Counted from the stretch's first letter, positions 46,292-55,019 are shown. The stretch is 64,000 nucleotides of DNA from Methylobacterium tardum (GCF_023546765.1 NZ_CP097484.1:5318501-5382500); one strand, 5' to 3'. Numbers and translations: made by a program. Notes: generated by a model from the sequence alone, not told the origin.

Positions 46292-47281
46292 TCAGGGCTC
46301 CCAGCGGTGGAAAACGGCGCTGTCGAAGGCGAAGACCGGCTCGCCGCGCTGGTTCACCCCGGTGTTGCGGGCGAAGGCCGTGCCCCAGCCCGGCCGCGAG
46401 GCCGAGGCGCGCTTGTCGGTGAGCCGGGCGCTGAACCGGACCGTGTCGCCGGCGTAGACCGGCTTCAGCCAGCGCAGGTTCTTGAACCCGGGGGAGGGGC
46501 CCGCCTCCGGGACGGGACCCCGGGCGGCCGTGTAGGCGGCGTCGCGGGCGCGGGTCGTGAGCATCCGGTTCATGTAGGCGGCGGCCGTGTGCCAGCCGGA
46601 GGCGCAGAGCCCGCCGAAATGGCTGCGCTTGGCCACCTCGGGGTCGAGATGGAAGGCCTGCGGGTCGTAGGCCCGCGCGAAGGCCACGATCGCCTCGGCG
46701 GTGAACGCGTAGGCGCCCAGCTCGCGCACGGCGCCGATCTCGGCATCCCGCAGGAACGGCAGGATCTCGGCATCGTCCGGCTCGGTGACCGGGCCGGGTT
46801 CCCCGATCGCGACGGGCCGCGGGGGCAGGGGATCGGTGCCGCGGCGGGCCAGCATGAAGGTGAAGCGCTGGGTGAGCACCGTCTCAGCCCGCTGATTGTC
46901 GAGGGCGACCTCGGCGGTCACGAAGCCGAGGCCGGGCTTCGTCGCCGAATCGCGCAGCCCTACGACCCGGAAGGTCAGCGTCAGGGCGTCGCCGGGCAGG
47001 ACCGGGGCGAGCCAGCGCAGCTCGCCGATCCCCGGCGCGCCGAGCGACGAGCCGCCCTGGAACGGCCCCTGCTGGAGCAGCCGCATCCCGAGCGCCGCCG
47101 TGTGCCAGCCCGAGCCGATCAGCCGGCCCGCGAAGGTCGTCTCGGCGGCCGTCTCGCCGATATGGAACGGCTGGAAGTCGAACGCCGTCGCGAAGCCCAC
47201 GATGGCGTCGCGGGTCACCGTCAGCGGCTCCCCGACGATCACGTCGCCGACGGAGAAGTCTTCGAGGGCGGGATCCGGCAT
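46292..47281 (-). CDS. MaoC-like dehydratase with two hotdog domains
   Basis: 329 residues. Two tandem hotdog folds: the first carries FATAFDFQPFHIGE followed by FAGRLIGSGWHTAAL, the second FARAYDPQAFHLDP followed by HFGGLCASGWHTAAAY. Each half keeps the Asp and His of the hydratase motif (D-x-x-x-x-H). The family hydrates enoyl-CoA or dehydrates hydroxyacyl-CoA. It may be an operon with the aldo/keto reductase. Likely role in acyl-CoA or polyhydroxyalkanoate metabolism; exact substrate unknown. Confidence 0.85.
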   Translation of the reverse strand: MPDPALEDFSVGDVIVGEPLTVTRDAIVGFATAFDFQPFHIGETAAETTFAGRLIGSGWHTAALGMRLLQQGPFQGGSSLGAPGIGELRWLAPVLPGDALTLTFRVVGLRDSATKPGLGFVTAEVALDNQRAETVLTQRFTFMLARRGTDPLPPRPVAIGEPGPVTEPDDAEILPFLRDAEIGAVRELGAYAFTAEAIVAFARAYDPQAFHLDPEVAKRSHFGGLCASGWHTAAAYMNRMLTTRARDAAYTAARGPVPEAGPSPGFKNLRWLKPVYAGDTVRFSARLTDKRASASRPGWGTAFARNTGVNQRGEPVFAFDSAVFHRWEP

Positions 47282-47320
47282 GGCGGGCTCGTCTCGTTGA
47301 TCAGCGGGGATCGGGATACG

Positions 47321-47413
47321 CCGTCTTTGCGAGCGGAGCGAAGCAATCCAGTGGCGCCACGCTGCCGGGCGGTCCCGCTGCCCTGGGTCGCTTCGCTGCG
47401 CTCGCGATGACGG
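47321..47413. repeat. Intergenic palindromic repeat, family B
   Basis: Left arm GTCTTTGCGAGCGGAGCGAA and GCAATCCAG, right arm GGGTCGCTTCGCTGCGCTCG and CGATGACGG. It is the second copy of the element at 4764-4857, and lies between ychF and the MaoC gene. Confidence 0.85.
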
Positions 47414-47421
47414 CGCCGAAC

Positions 47422-48519
47422 TCAGTTGGCGAAGCGGAAATGCAGCACGTCGCCGTCCTGCACCACGTACTCCTTGCCCTCGAGCCGCAGCTTGCCGGCG
47501 TCCCGGGCCCCGGCCTCGCCGTTCAAGGCCGTGTAGTCCTTGAACGCGATGGTCTCGGCGCGGATGAAGCCCTTCTCGAAATCCGAGTGGATCACCCCGG
47601 CCGCCCCGGGGGCGCGGGTGCCCTTGGTGATCGTCCAGGCCCGCGCCTCCTTGGGGCCGACCGTGAAGTAGGTCACGAGGCCGAGGAGGTCGTAGCCGGC
47701 GCGGATCACCCGGTTGAGGCCCGGCTCGGTGAGCCCCACCGCCTCCAGGAACTCGGCCTGGTCGGCCTCCGGCATCACGGCGATCTCGCTCTCGATCTTG
47801 GCCGAGACCACCACCGCGACGGCGCCCTCTTCCTTGGCGCGGGCGACGACCGCGTCCGAGTAGGCGTTGCCCTTGTCGGCGTCGCCCTCGTCGACGTTGC
47901 AGACGTAGAGGACGGGCTTCGCGGTCATCAGGCCGAGCGACTGGAACAGCTTCTCCTCGTCGGGCTTGCGCTCCACGAGGCGCGCCGGCTTGCCGTCGCG
48001 CAGGAGCGGGAGCGCGCGGTTGACGAGGTCGAGGGTTTCCTTGGCCTCCTTGTCGGCGCCCTTGGCCTTCTTCTCCAAGGCGACGGCGCGGCGCTCCAGG
48101 CTGTCGAGGTCGGCGAGCATCAGCTCGGTCTCAATCGTCTCGATATCGGCGGCCGGATCGACCTTGCCCTCCACGTGGGTGACGTCGCCGTCCGTGAAGC
48201 AGCGGACCACGTGGGCGATGGCGTCGACCTCGCGAATATTGGCCAGGAACTGGTTGCCCAGGCCCTCACCCTTGGAGGCGCCGCGCACGAGGCCGGCAAT
48301 GTCCACGAAGGTCAGCCGCGTCGGGATGATCTCCTTCGGCGACGCGATCCGGGCGAGATCCGTCAGCCGCGGGTCCGGCACCGCCACCTCGCCGACATTC
48401 GGCTCGATGGTGCAGAACGGGTAGTTCGCCGCCTGGGCGGCCGCCGTCTGCGTCAGCGCGTTGAAGAGGGTCGACTTGCCGACGTTCGGCAGGCCGACGA
48501 TGCCGCATTTGAAGCCCAT
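47422..48519 (-). CDS. ychF: Redox-responsive ATPase/GTPase YchF (Obg-like)
   Basis: 365 residues, full length. The P loop is GLPNVGKSTLFNAL; other motifs are the NVGEVAVPDPRL segment, LTFVDIAGLVRGASKGEG (DxxG) and YVCNVDEGDA (NxxE in place of NKxD, giving ATP preference). The C-terminal TGS domain includes TKGTRAPGAAGVIHSDF. It interacts with ribosomes and is regulated by redox. Usually it is next to pth; here a toxin-antitoxin pair lies between them. Confidence 0.97.
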   Translation of the reverse strand: MGFKCGIVGLPNVGKSTLFNALTQTAAAQAANYPFCTIEPNVGEVAVPDPRLTDLARIASPKEIIPTRLTFVDIAGLVRGASKGEGLGNQFLANIREVDAIAHVVRCFTDGDVTHVEGKVDPAADIETIETELMLADLDSLERRAVALEKKAKGADKEAKETLDLVNRALPLLRDGKPARLVERKPDEEKLFQSLGLMTAKPVLYVCNVDEGDADKGNAYSDAVVARAKEEGAVAVVVSAKIESEIAVMPEADQAEFLEAVGLTEPGLNRVIRAGYDLLGLVTYFTVGPKEARAWTITKGTRAPGAAGVIHSDFEKGFIRAETIAFKDYTALNGEAGARDAGKLRLEGKEYVVQDGDVLHFRFAN

Positions 48520-48528
48520 GGATCGGTC

Positions 48529-48978
48529 CTAGTGTTCGGTCACGACGGCCTCGGGGCCGACCATGAAAGGGTTGAGGATGGTGGTGCCGCGGACCGTGCG
48601 GTCGTGCTGGTAATCCTCCGAGAGAAGATAGCGGCACCCGGCGCGCGTCGCAGCTGCGAGAATGATGCAATCCCACCACTGGAAGGTCGTCTCGGTCCGG
48701 ATCGACCAAGCCCGCGTGATGAGTTCGAGATCGGTCGCGCCCTGCGAGAAGGGTTGCAGTTCCAGTGTCATCCGCCGCATCTCCGCGCTGTCGACGGCGA
48801 CCTTCCCGCGCAGGACCGCGTTGTGGATCTCGCCGATCACCTGCGGACTCACGACGAGAGCCTCGCGGGCCGCGAGCGTTGCGAGCCAGTGCGTGACCGT
48901 CCGTTGCTTGTCCGGGTAACGATCGTCGCGGGCATACAGGAAGACGTTCGTATCGACGAAGACGAGGTCAGTCGTCAT
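48529..48978 (-). CDS. vapC: PIN-domain toxin (VapC-type) ribonuclease
   Basis: 149 residues from ATG 48978. PIN catalytic acids are visible: the first Asp in LVFVDTNVFLYARD, Glu in QVIGEIHNAV, and Asp residues in WWDCIILAAA and LLSEDYQHD. VapC toxins cleave tRNA or rRNA unless bound by the antitoxin. Its ATG overlaps the end of the original antitoxin gene (ATGACGACTGA). In this sequence the antitoxin frame is shifted, so both are read as one frame of 223 residues. Confidence 0.85.
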   Translation of the reverse strand: MTTDLVFVDTNVFLYARDDRYPDKQRTVTHWLATLAAREALVVSPQVIGEIHNAVLRGKVAVDSAEMRRMTLELQPFSQGATDLELITRAWSIRTETTFQWWDCIILAAATRAGCRYLLSEDYQHDRTVRGTTILNPFMVGPEAVVTEH

Positions 48979-49200
48979 CGTACAGTTGGTCTCGGGTCGG
49001 TGCCTTCCCGTTCTCATCCAGAACGTGGAGAGGGGGCCAGCCAGGAACCGCTCGATCGCCTCAAGCTGCGTCAGCGGTCGGCCGACCCGCTGCTCGACGG
49101 CCTCGGCCACGAAGCGCGACAGGCTCTTGCCGTCGCGCGCGGCCGCGACGCGCGCCCGCTGCAGCAGGGCCTCGCTCATCGTCACCGTGACGTTCTTCAT
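48968..49200 (-). pseudogene. Antitoxin gene with a 1-base frameshift (RHH/CopG-type)
   Basis: Starts MKNVTVTMSEALLQRARVAA, a ribbon-helix-helix type N-terminus, and keeps the usual ERFLAG near residue 50. After a run of five G on the plus strand (49032-49036) the frame changes; one more base would restore the normal antitoxin ending (PPLHVLDENGKAPTRDQLY then a stop TGA at 48968-48970). As it stands, the antitoxin runs straight into the toxin as a fusion. It is either a real mutation, a slippery site or a sequencing error in the homopolymer. Confidence 0.65.
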
Positions 49201-49245
49201 GGCAGCCTCCGAGGCCGATCCATATCGTGTTCTCGTGTTTTCGTG

Positions 49246-49854
49246 TCAATTTCTCGCGCCGAGCGTCTTCACGTCGTCCCAGCCGCGGCCCGCCATGGCG
49301 AGGTGGACCTTGTTCTGGAAGCTCGCATCCTCACCGGCGGCGAGCAGCCCGGCGTGGTCGGCAACCGCCCGGCAGAGATCCTCGACCCAGGGCTGCTCGG
49401 CCTTGCCGAAATCGTTGAGCACGTAAGAATGCACCAGCGCCTTGTCGCCGGGATGGCCGATGCCGAGCCGGACCCGGCGATAGTCGTTGCCGCATTGCGC
49501 GGTGATCGAGCGCAGGCCGTTATGGCCGGCATTGCCGCCGCCGACCTTCACCCGCAGCTTGGCGGGGGCGAGGTCGAGCTCGTCGTGAAGCACGATCACG
49601 TCGCCGAGCGGGATCTTATAGAAGCGCTGCGCTTCCGAGACCGAGCGGCCCGACTCGTTCATGAAGGTCGTGGGCTTCAACAGGATCGCCCGCTCCGTGC
49701 CCAGCACCACCTCGGCGGCCTCGCCCTGGAAGCGGTGGCGGAACGGGCTCGCCCGGTGCTGCCGGGCGATCGCGTCGATAGCGAGGAAGCCGATATTGTG
49801 CCGGTTGCCCGCGTAGCGCGCGCCCGGATTTCCAAGGCCGACGATCAGCCGCAT
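49246..49854 (-). CDS. pth: Peptidyl-tRNA hydrolase
   Basis: 202 residues from ATG 49854. Motifs: [18 protein letters not shown] (catalytic His), [20 protein letters not shown] and [12 protein letters not shown]. It recycles peptidyl-tRNA released from ribosomes. ychF normally follows directly; here the toxin-antitoxin pair is inserted between the two. Confidence 0.95.
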   Translation of the reverse strand: MRLIVGLGNPGARYAGNRHNIGFLAIDAIARQHRASPFRHRFQGEAAEVVLGTERAILLKPTTFMNESGRSVSEAQRFYKIPLGDVIVLHDELDLAPAKLRVKVGGGNAGHNGLRSITAQCGNDYRRVRLGIGHPGDKALVHSYVLNDFGKAEQPWVEDLCRAVADHAGLLAAGEDASFQNKVHLAMAGRGWDDVKTLGARN

Positions 49855-50090
49855 GGTGGTTGCATCCCTGTCAGGCCGCGGTCTCTGGCACGCTTCCGCG
49901 CGCGGCGCATCCCCCGTGCGCCAGCGCACGGCGTCGGGCGAACCCGAAGCAGTACATCTCCGTTGAGAGGTCACATTCGGCCAAGCAAAGCCTGAGTGAT
50001 CAAGACCGCCGCACCGACGATCTTCCTCACCCGACACGGTTGACCGGATGACTTCCCGTTGAAGTCATACGAAGACACCAGGAGATCATC

Positions 50091-50321
50091 ATGACGATCC
50101 GCATGCTCGCTGCCGCCGCCCTGGTCGCCGCGGCCGCCACGCCGGCCCTCGCGCAGGGCCTGGACTCGAAGCACTCGCCCTACCCGGCCTCCGCCTATTC
50201 GGGCTGGATCGGCAACGCCCCGGTGGTGACGCAGGCCCCCGCCGATTACGGCCGGCCGCTCGCCTACCGCTACGCCGGCCCGCATGCCGGCGGCCCGGCC
50301 AATGCCCTGCCGCGCTACTGA
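50091..50321 (+). CDS. Small secreted protein of unknown function
   Basis: 76 residues with a signal peptide (MLAAAALVAAAATPALA) and a mature part of about 55 residues rich in Tyr, Ala, Gly and Pro (KHSPYPASAYSGWIG). RBS AGGAG lies 7 bases before ATG 50091. It is probably periplasmic. No family is recognised. Confidence 0.6.
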   Translation: MTIRMLAAAALVAAAATPALAQGLDSKHSPYPASAYSGWIGNAPVVTQAPADYGRPLAYRYAGPHAGGPANALPRY

Positions 50322-50363
50322 CGCCGCGGGGCCCCGGATCGTCCAGGGTCCCGTCGCGCCGGG

Positions 50364-52577
50364 CTACCGGGTCACCGACATCGTCGGAGGCCCGGACGGC
50401 GCGGCCATCCCGGCCGCGGCCGCCGCGCGGATCTGGCCGGGACGCAGCGTGCCGGCCAGGAGATCGACCTGACTCACCAGCCGGGTCAGGGACTGGCCCT
50501 GGTTCAGGTCGGGCCGCGCCGGCAGCGGCCGGTCGGCGCCGAGCGCCGCCAGGGTCGCGGTGATCCAGTCCCGCCAGATCCCGGCCTTCGGGTCCGCGGC
50601 CTCGGGGGCGTGCCGCAGCACGGTCAGCCGGGCGCTGATCCGGCGCAGGGTCGCGTCGGCCACCAGGGCGGATTCCACCTCCGGATGGTGGCCGGCCCGG
50701 GGCTGCTGCAGGGCGCGCGACAGCGCCGCCTCCAGATCGTTGAGGGCGAGGCCGGCCGCGCGGGTGCTGGCCAGGAGCGCGGCCTCCCGCTCCGGCCCGG
50801 GGGCGGCGCGCAGCACGGCCTCGGCGAAATCCGCGTGGGCCTTCAGCGCCCGGCGCAATTCCTGGCGGACCTGGTCGGGCTCCCAGATCGGCCAGAGCAC
50901 CGTGCAGCTCGCCACCGCGATCAGGCCGCCCAGCACCGTGAAGCCCGCCCGCATGGCGACGATCTCCCAGGAGCTGTGGCCCGGCTCCAGCAACTCGACC
51001 AGCAGCACCACGAGCGGGGTCAGGCAGGTGACGAAGAAGCCGTACGAGATCTGGCGCGCCGCGAAGCCGACCACGCTGAGCACGAGGATCAGGCCAGCCT
51101 CCATCAGCGGGGTCGTGGCATAATAGGCGAGGACCGCGCCCGCGAGGCCGCCCAGCACCGTGCCGCCGATCCGCTCGAGGGCCCGCTGCCACGTCGCCGC
51201 GTAGAAGGGCTGCATGGTCAGCACCACGGTCATCACCAGCCAGTGCGTGAAGGCGCCCGCGTAGCTCAGGGTGGCGGCGAGCGCCGGCGCCGCGACCGCG
51301 CTCGCCCGCAGGGCATGGCGCAGGTTCGGCGAGGCCAGGGTGAAGTTCTGCTGCAGCGGCCCGACATAGCGGGTCCATCGGTCGAGGCGGCCGCCCTCGG
51401 TGAGCGTGCCGCCGGGCCGGTACCCCTCCGGCGCCGAGAGCTTGGCGCCGATGCGCACGCGCCCGACGATCCGGTCGGCGAGCCCCGCCAGGATCGGGTC
51501 GGCCGAGAGCCCCTCGGCCACCCGGGTGATCGAGTGCTCCAGGCGGGCGAGATCGAGGTCGACATCGTCGCGGATCGCCCGGGCGATGGTCACCAGCAGG
51601 GGGCGCAGGCGGCGCAGGAAGGTTTTTGCCAGAGCACGGCGGTGCGGGTCGGGCCGGCTGTCGATCAGCTCACCCACGGCGATCAGGGCGGAAAAGATCT
51701 GCTCGGCGCTCTCCAGGCGCAGCAGCGCCTGGGCGGTGCGGTCCGAGACGCGCTCGCGGGAGCGGGCGAGGTCGAGGATCATGGTCCGCGCGGTCTCGAT
51801 GCCCGCCCGCACGCCCCGTCGGTGGCCGCGGGCATGGCCGTCGAAGGCGGCATTGTCGGGCTCCGGCAGGGCGACGAGCCGCTCGAGATCGCCGCAGAGG
51901 CGCGCGAGATCGTGCCAGACCTCCGCCACCGCCCGGTGGGCCGGCCGGTAGGGGTGCAGGCGCCAGATCACGAGGGCCAGGAAGGTCGCCCAGAGACCGC
52001 CGGCGGCGAACATCAGCACGGTGATGCCGGCCTGTTCGGGGGTGAGCGGCCGGTCGAGCGCGATGCACAGCACCACCACCAGGACGTTGCCGGCCGACTG
52101 CGCCTGCACGCTCCAGACCCGCGCGTACGCGCAGGCGAAGATCAGCGCGCAGGCGACCGGGACGACAACCGGAAGGCCCAGGGGCTTGAGCAGGCCGAGC
52201 CCGGCCCAGAGCAGGCCGCCGAGCAGCGAGAAGGCGGTGAGCACGCGCAGGCGTGCCCGCATCGGCCCGCCATTGTCGCAGAAGCAGGCGAGGTTGGCGG
52301 CGAGCGCCATGGTCAGCAGCGGCGGCCACTGCACCCAGATATTGAGCAGGATGACGACGCCGAACGCGAAGGCGGCGCGCACGCCCTCCACGAGCCGCAG
52401 GCCCCGGAGGTCGAGGCCGGTCGGCAGGCGCCGCAGATCCGCGCCGGGCCGGTTCAGGCTGCCCCGGCCCGCGGCGCGCTGGCGGCTCCAGGCGCGCACG
52501 GACGGCTTTTCTGTGGGACTCGGCGCGGTCAAGCTCGGTCTCCGGACACGGGCGCGGCGCCCCGGCATGAACCGCAT
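50364..52577 (-). CDS. FUSC family membrane protein
   Basis: 737 residues with two sets of membrane segments (about 65-180 and 415-560) separated by helical cytoplasmic domains, the layout of fusaric acid resistance and aromatic acid exporter (AaeB/YccS) proteins. Motifs such as GGTVLGGLAGAVLAYYAT and the QNFTLASPNLRHALRAS segment are typical. The start is MRFMPGRRAR at 52577; ATG 52568 is possible too. It may export aromatic acids or related toxic compounds. Its promoter faces the tRNA-Arg gene. Confidence 0.85.
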   Translation of the reverse strand: MRFMPGRRARVRRPSLTAPSPTEKPSVRAWSRQRAAGRGSLNRPGADLRRLPTGLDLRGLRLVEGVRAAFAFGVVILLNIWVQWPPLLTMALAANLACFCDNGGPMRARLRVLTAFSLLGGLLWAGLGLLKPLGLPVVVPVACALIFACAYARVWSVQAQSAGNVLVVVLCIALDRPLTPEQAGITVLMFAAGGLWATFLALVIWRLHPYRPAHRAVAEVWHDLARLCGDLERLVALPEPDNAAFDGHARGHRRGVRAGIETARTMILDLARSRERVSDRTAQALLRLESAEQIFSALIAVGELIDSRPDPHRRALAKTFLRRLRPLLVTIARAIRDDVDLDLARLEHSITRVAEGLSADPILAGLADRIVGRVRIGAKLSAPEGYRPGGTLTEGGRLDRWTRYVGPLQQNFTLASPNLRHALRASAVAAPALAATLSYAGAFTHWLVMTVVLTMQPFYAATWQRALERIGGTVLGGLAGAVLAYYATTPLMEAGLILVLSVVGFAARQISYGFFVTCLTPLVVLLVELLEPGHSSWEIVAMRAGFTVLGGLIAVASCTVLWPIWEPDQVRQELRRALKAHADFAEAVLRAAPGPEREAALLASTRAAGLALNDLEAALSRALQQPRAGHHPEVESALVADATLRRISARLTVLRHAPEAADPKAGIWRDWITATLAALGADRPLPARPDLNQGQSLTRLVSQVDLLAGTLRPGQIRAAAAAGMAAPSGPPTMSVTR

Positions 52578-52733
52578 CCGGACCTGTCCGGATCCGTCCC
52601 GCTTCGCAAGGCCCCCGCCGCGCGCAGGCGGGATCCGTGCCGGCCGCTGGTCCGTCCGCCGGCCGGTGCGTGCGCCCGCGCGGGTGCTTGACCCTCGGGC
52701 GAGCCCGTGGCTTCTGGGGCCGCCTGGCCTCCT

Positions 52734-52810
52734 GACTCCGTAGCTCAGCTGGATAGAGCAGCCGCCTTCTAAGCGGCAGGTCGTAGGTTCGAGCCCTACC
52801 GGGGTCGCCA
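52734..52810 (+). tRNA. tRNA-Arg, anticodon TCT
   Basis: 77 bases including the encoded CCA. The acceptor stem GACTCCG pairs with CGGGGTC, the D arm is GCTCAGCTGGATAGAGC, the anticodon arm is GCCGC-CTTCTAA-GCGGC with anticodon TCT (reads AGA), and the T arm is GTAGGTTCGAGCCCTAC. It is directly followed by a change to AT-richer mobile DNA; tRNA 3' ends are favoured attachment sites for integrases. Confidence 0.96.
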
Positions 52811-53298
52811 GTTATCTTGTTGTTAGATAATCGAAATTCGCGATGAGCCGCCCTGGTTCGGGCGGATTTCGACTTGCAACGCTGTGCAACGGGATTCCTT
52901 ATTTTACAAGGGCTTACCAACCTGTGCCGGCATGTCCGCGCAACACGGGCGGAACACGAGAGCCTTGAAGCCTCAGCGCGACCCGAGCGGCACGACGAAG
53001 TCGGATCCGGTTCGCCTCCACCATGGCTGCTCGCCAGCGGAGGACAAATGGGAGGGCAGACTTGCCATAGGTCCGAGCGAGCGATCTCGCCCGCAAAGCC
53101 GAGGCTAAGCTGTGGGCGGATCTACACACATGCATTGCCTGCGCCCTTGAGGGTCTGAGTATAACGACCGTCGCAGCGCCGGAGAGCGTCTACCCCGTTC
53201 CACAGCTAAGTTCCGCGTGTGCGACGAACCCCCAGGTGCCCTAATTTATCGATGGTGGCGACAATCCTGGATCGAAACCTCAGCGTCTGGCTTGAACG
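52811..53298. other. Island left junction downstream of tRNA-Arg
   Basis: About 490 bases without a convincing gene. The small inverted repeat TTATCT-TGTTGTT-AGATAA lies directly after the tRNA CCA end (52812-52830) and could be a terminator or an arm of an attachment site. No second copy of the tRNA 3' end was found within the window. Confidence 0.5.
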
Positions 53299-54030
53299 AT
53301 GAAGGGCAAAAATGCTCATATTGATCCGAAATATCCGACGTCCGATAATCTGTCTTCCGGTCACGACGTTGCAGTCGGTATCCTCGGCGCAGCGGCATCC
53401 ACGCTGGTGCCTTTCTCTGGGCCCGTGGTCCAAGGGATCATCAAAAAATACGTCGCGACTCCGACTGCCGTTCGGCAAGCGCATTGGTTCAATCGCCTCG
53501 GTGAGGCCGTATACGAACTTCAAACACGGCTATCCGGATTTGATCCAAAGTCTCTCGATAACAACGAAGAGTTTCTAACAGCTGTCCTTGCGGCAACACA
53601 TATAGCATTGCGAACGCATCACGAGGAAAAGCTAGAGGCTCTGAAGAACACGGTCCTCAACACAGCAGCCGGACTATCATTGGACGACGTTGTGCGAGGA
53701 AGTTTCATGCAGATTTTGGAGCAATTCTCGGCCAGCCACCTTGAAGTACTAAGGCACATGTCTGGCAGCGAAGGAAGCATGTTTAGCACGGGCACGTCGC
53801 CTGAGGACCATATCACAGAATATCACGGAAACGTTGATTACACTGGAACAACTTTGAGGCTGCACCTTCGCTCGAAACTTGTGCCCGAAGTTATGGATCG
53901 CATCATGTTTGATTTAAATTCGCACGGCATGGTCTCCTTCGACCCGAAGAAGGGATCAAGTGACGGTAAGCTTACAACGTATATTGGCGACAGCTTTTTG
54001 CGTTTCGTTTCACCGCCAATTGTCAGCTGA
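53299..54030 (+). CDS. Orphan protein of the island, unknown function
   Basis: 243 residues. The N-terminal third has a hydrophobic stretch (VAVGILGAAASTLVPFSGPVV) followed by a long helical segment with NNEEFLTAVLAATHIALRTHHEEKLEALKN and HLEVLRHMSG. The C-terminal half is beta-rich (YTGTTLRLHLRSKL). Visibly lower in GC than the core genes, so it is probably foreign. No known domain was recognised with confidence. It could be a membrane-active or defence gene, which is inference only. Confidence 0.55.
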   Translation: MKGKNAHIDPKYPTSDNLSSGHDVAVGILGAAASTLVPFSGPVVQGIIKKYVATPTAVRQAHWFNRLGEAVYELQTRLSGFDPKSLDNNEEFLTAVLAATHIALRTHHEEKLEALKNTVLNTAAGLSLDDVVRGSFMQILEQFSASHLEVLRHMSGSEGSMFSTGTSPEDHITEYHGNVDYTGTTLRLHLRSKLVPEVMDRIMFDLNSHGMVSFDPKKGSSDGKLTTYIGDSFLRFVSPPIVS

Positions 54031-54130
54031 TGCTGACTGCTGTCGGCCGGTGCTCCGGCCACGGCAGTCACGCCCACGCCTCGGGCTTGTCATCGAATGG
54101 CCCGCTGATTTGACTGATCTCGCAATCGAC

Positions 54131-54235
54131 TCAACAGCAGGCGTTCAGCACGGTCGAGCGCTGCCGGGAGCCAAAGAGGCAGGCGATCTCCGGCAGCGAC
54201 CGGCCGGCGGCTGAGGGGCGAGTGATATACCAACG
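54131..54235 (-). pseudogene. Fragment resembling the DnaA C-terminal DNA-binding domain
   Basis: The minus strand reads WYITRPSAAGRSLPEIACLF then GSRQRSTVLNAC and a stop. This resembles DnaA domain IV (SLPEIGR-FGGRDHTTVLHA). The start of the domain is not intact and the frame ends at once after NAC, so it is probably a decayed remnant of a DnaA-domain protein carried by the mobile DNA. The rest of 54031-54462 holds no other gene. Confidence 0.4.
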
Positions 54236-54462
54236 TGTCGAGCCCCCGCGAGTTCGGAAGCCCGGTACGAGCCAGTAAAGTCGCTTTGCGGGGGCTCGGT
54301 AGATTGAAACACACACCGGAGCGTCGGCTTGACATCACTATTCAAGCGATAAAGCGTATTTTTAGAAGGTTTGTCTCCGTATTATGGAGAACAAAAATGC
54401 GTTCGGCCTAGCAACTGTTGCTTTATACCTCCCGCTGTTGCTAAGATCCCTCGATTAGTGGC

Positions 54463-54759
54463 CTACTTCACCTGTGATTGAGCCGGTAGCGCCGCCGAGC
54501 CAGTGGCGGTCTTGAGTCCATTGACGACAGTCAGCATCCCGCCTGCGATTGTTAGTGCAATAAGGACAATCGTGACTATGAAACCTTTAGATGGAATGTG
54601 CTTTGCCGCTTCTTCGAGCCTAACTACTCTTTCTACGACTGGATCTATTTTGCCCTCGAACCTGTCCAGCCGAGGCAGAGAGAATGTAACTTGAGCTTCA
54701 AGAGCCGCCAGCCTACTTTCGAGAGCGCTGATACGAGCGGCGTCGGCCGGATCACTCAT
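54463..54759 (-). CDS. Small coiled-coil membrane protein, XhlA-like
   Basis: 98 residues: heptad-type helix ISALESRLAALEAQV to about residue 55, then one membrane segment (FIVTIVLIALTIAGGMLTVV) near residues 60-80. This layout resembles phage XhlA-type hemolysin/lysis proteins, which cooperate with holins. Similarity is by architecture only. It follows the next upstream gene by 14 bases on the same strand. Confidence 0.6.
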   Translation of the reverse strand: MSDPADAARISALESRLAALEAQVTFSLPRLDRFEGKIDPVVERVVRLEEAAKHIPSKGFIVTIVLIALTIAGGMLTVVNGLKTATGSAALPAQSQVK

Positions 54760-54773
54760 TCAAGCCGCCTCGA

Positions 54774-55019
54774 TTAGACAGGGTAATTCGCTAAGACCCT
54801 GATCGCTTCTTCCAAAGCTTTCCTGGCCTCATCTATGGCGGCCTTTTTCAGCAGTTTGTCTGAAGGTATGCCCATTCCGGGCAATGGCACGGCGATATTG
54901 ATGCTGGTAACGCGCTGAGGGTGACCAAGCGTCTGTCCTGGGCTCGCCTTGAACAAGGCGACAGACGCTTGATTCTGTAACAAATCGACGGTGAGGCTTG
55001 AGACCGAAAGGTCAGACAT
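54774..55019 (-). CDS. Small island protein of unknown function
   Basis: 81 residues: N-terminal MSDLSVSSLTVDLLQNQASV, a middle with SINIAVPLPGMGIPSDKLL and a C-terminal helix EARKALEEAIRVLANY. It forms an operon with the XhlA-like gene (14-base gap). No family was recognised. Confidence 0.5.
   Translation of the reverse strand: MSDLSVSSLTVDLLQNQASVALFKASPGQTLGHPQRVTSINIAVPLPGMGIPSDKLLKKAAIDEARKALEEAIRVLANYPV

Noticed and set aside
47407..49995. An 862-codon open frame on the plus strand
   Set aside because: Antisense to ychF, the toxin-antitoxin pair and pth; no recognisable domain.
52874..53158. Short overlapping frames after the tRNA
   Set aside because: No RBS, no recognisable motif, and different frames overlap in the same stretch; no support for a gene.
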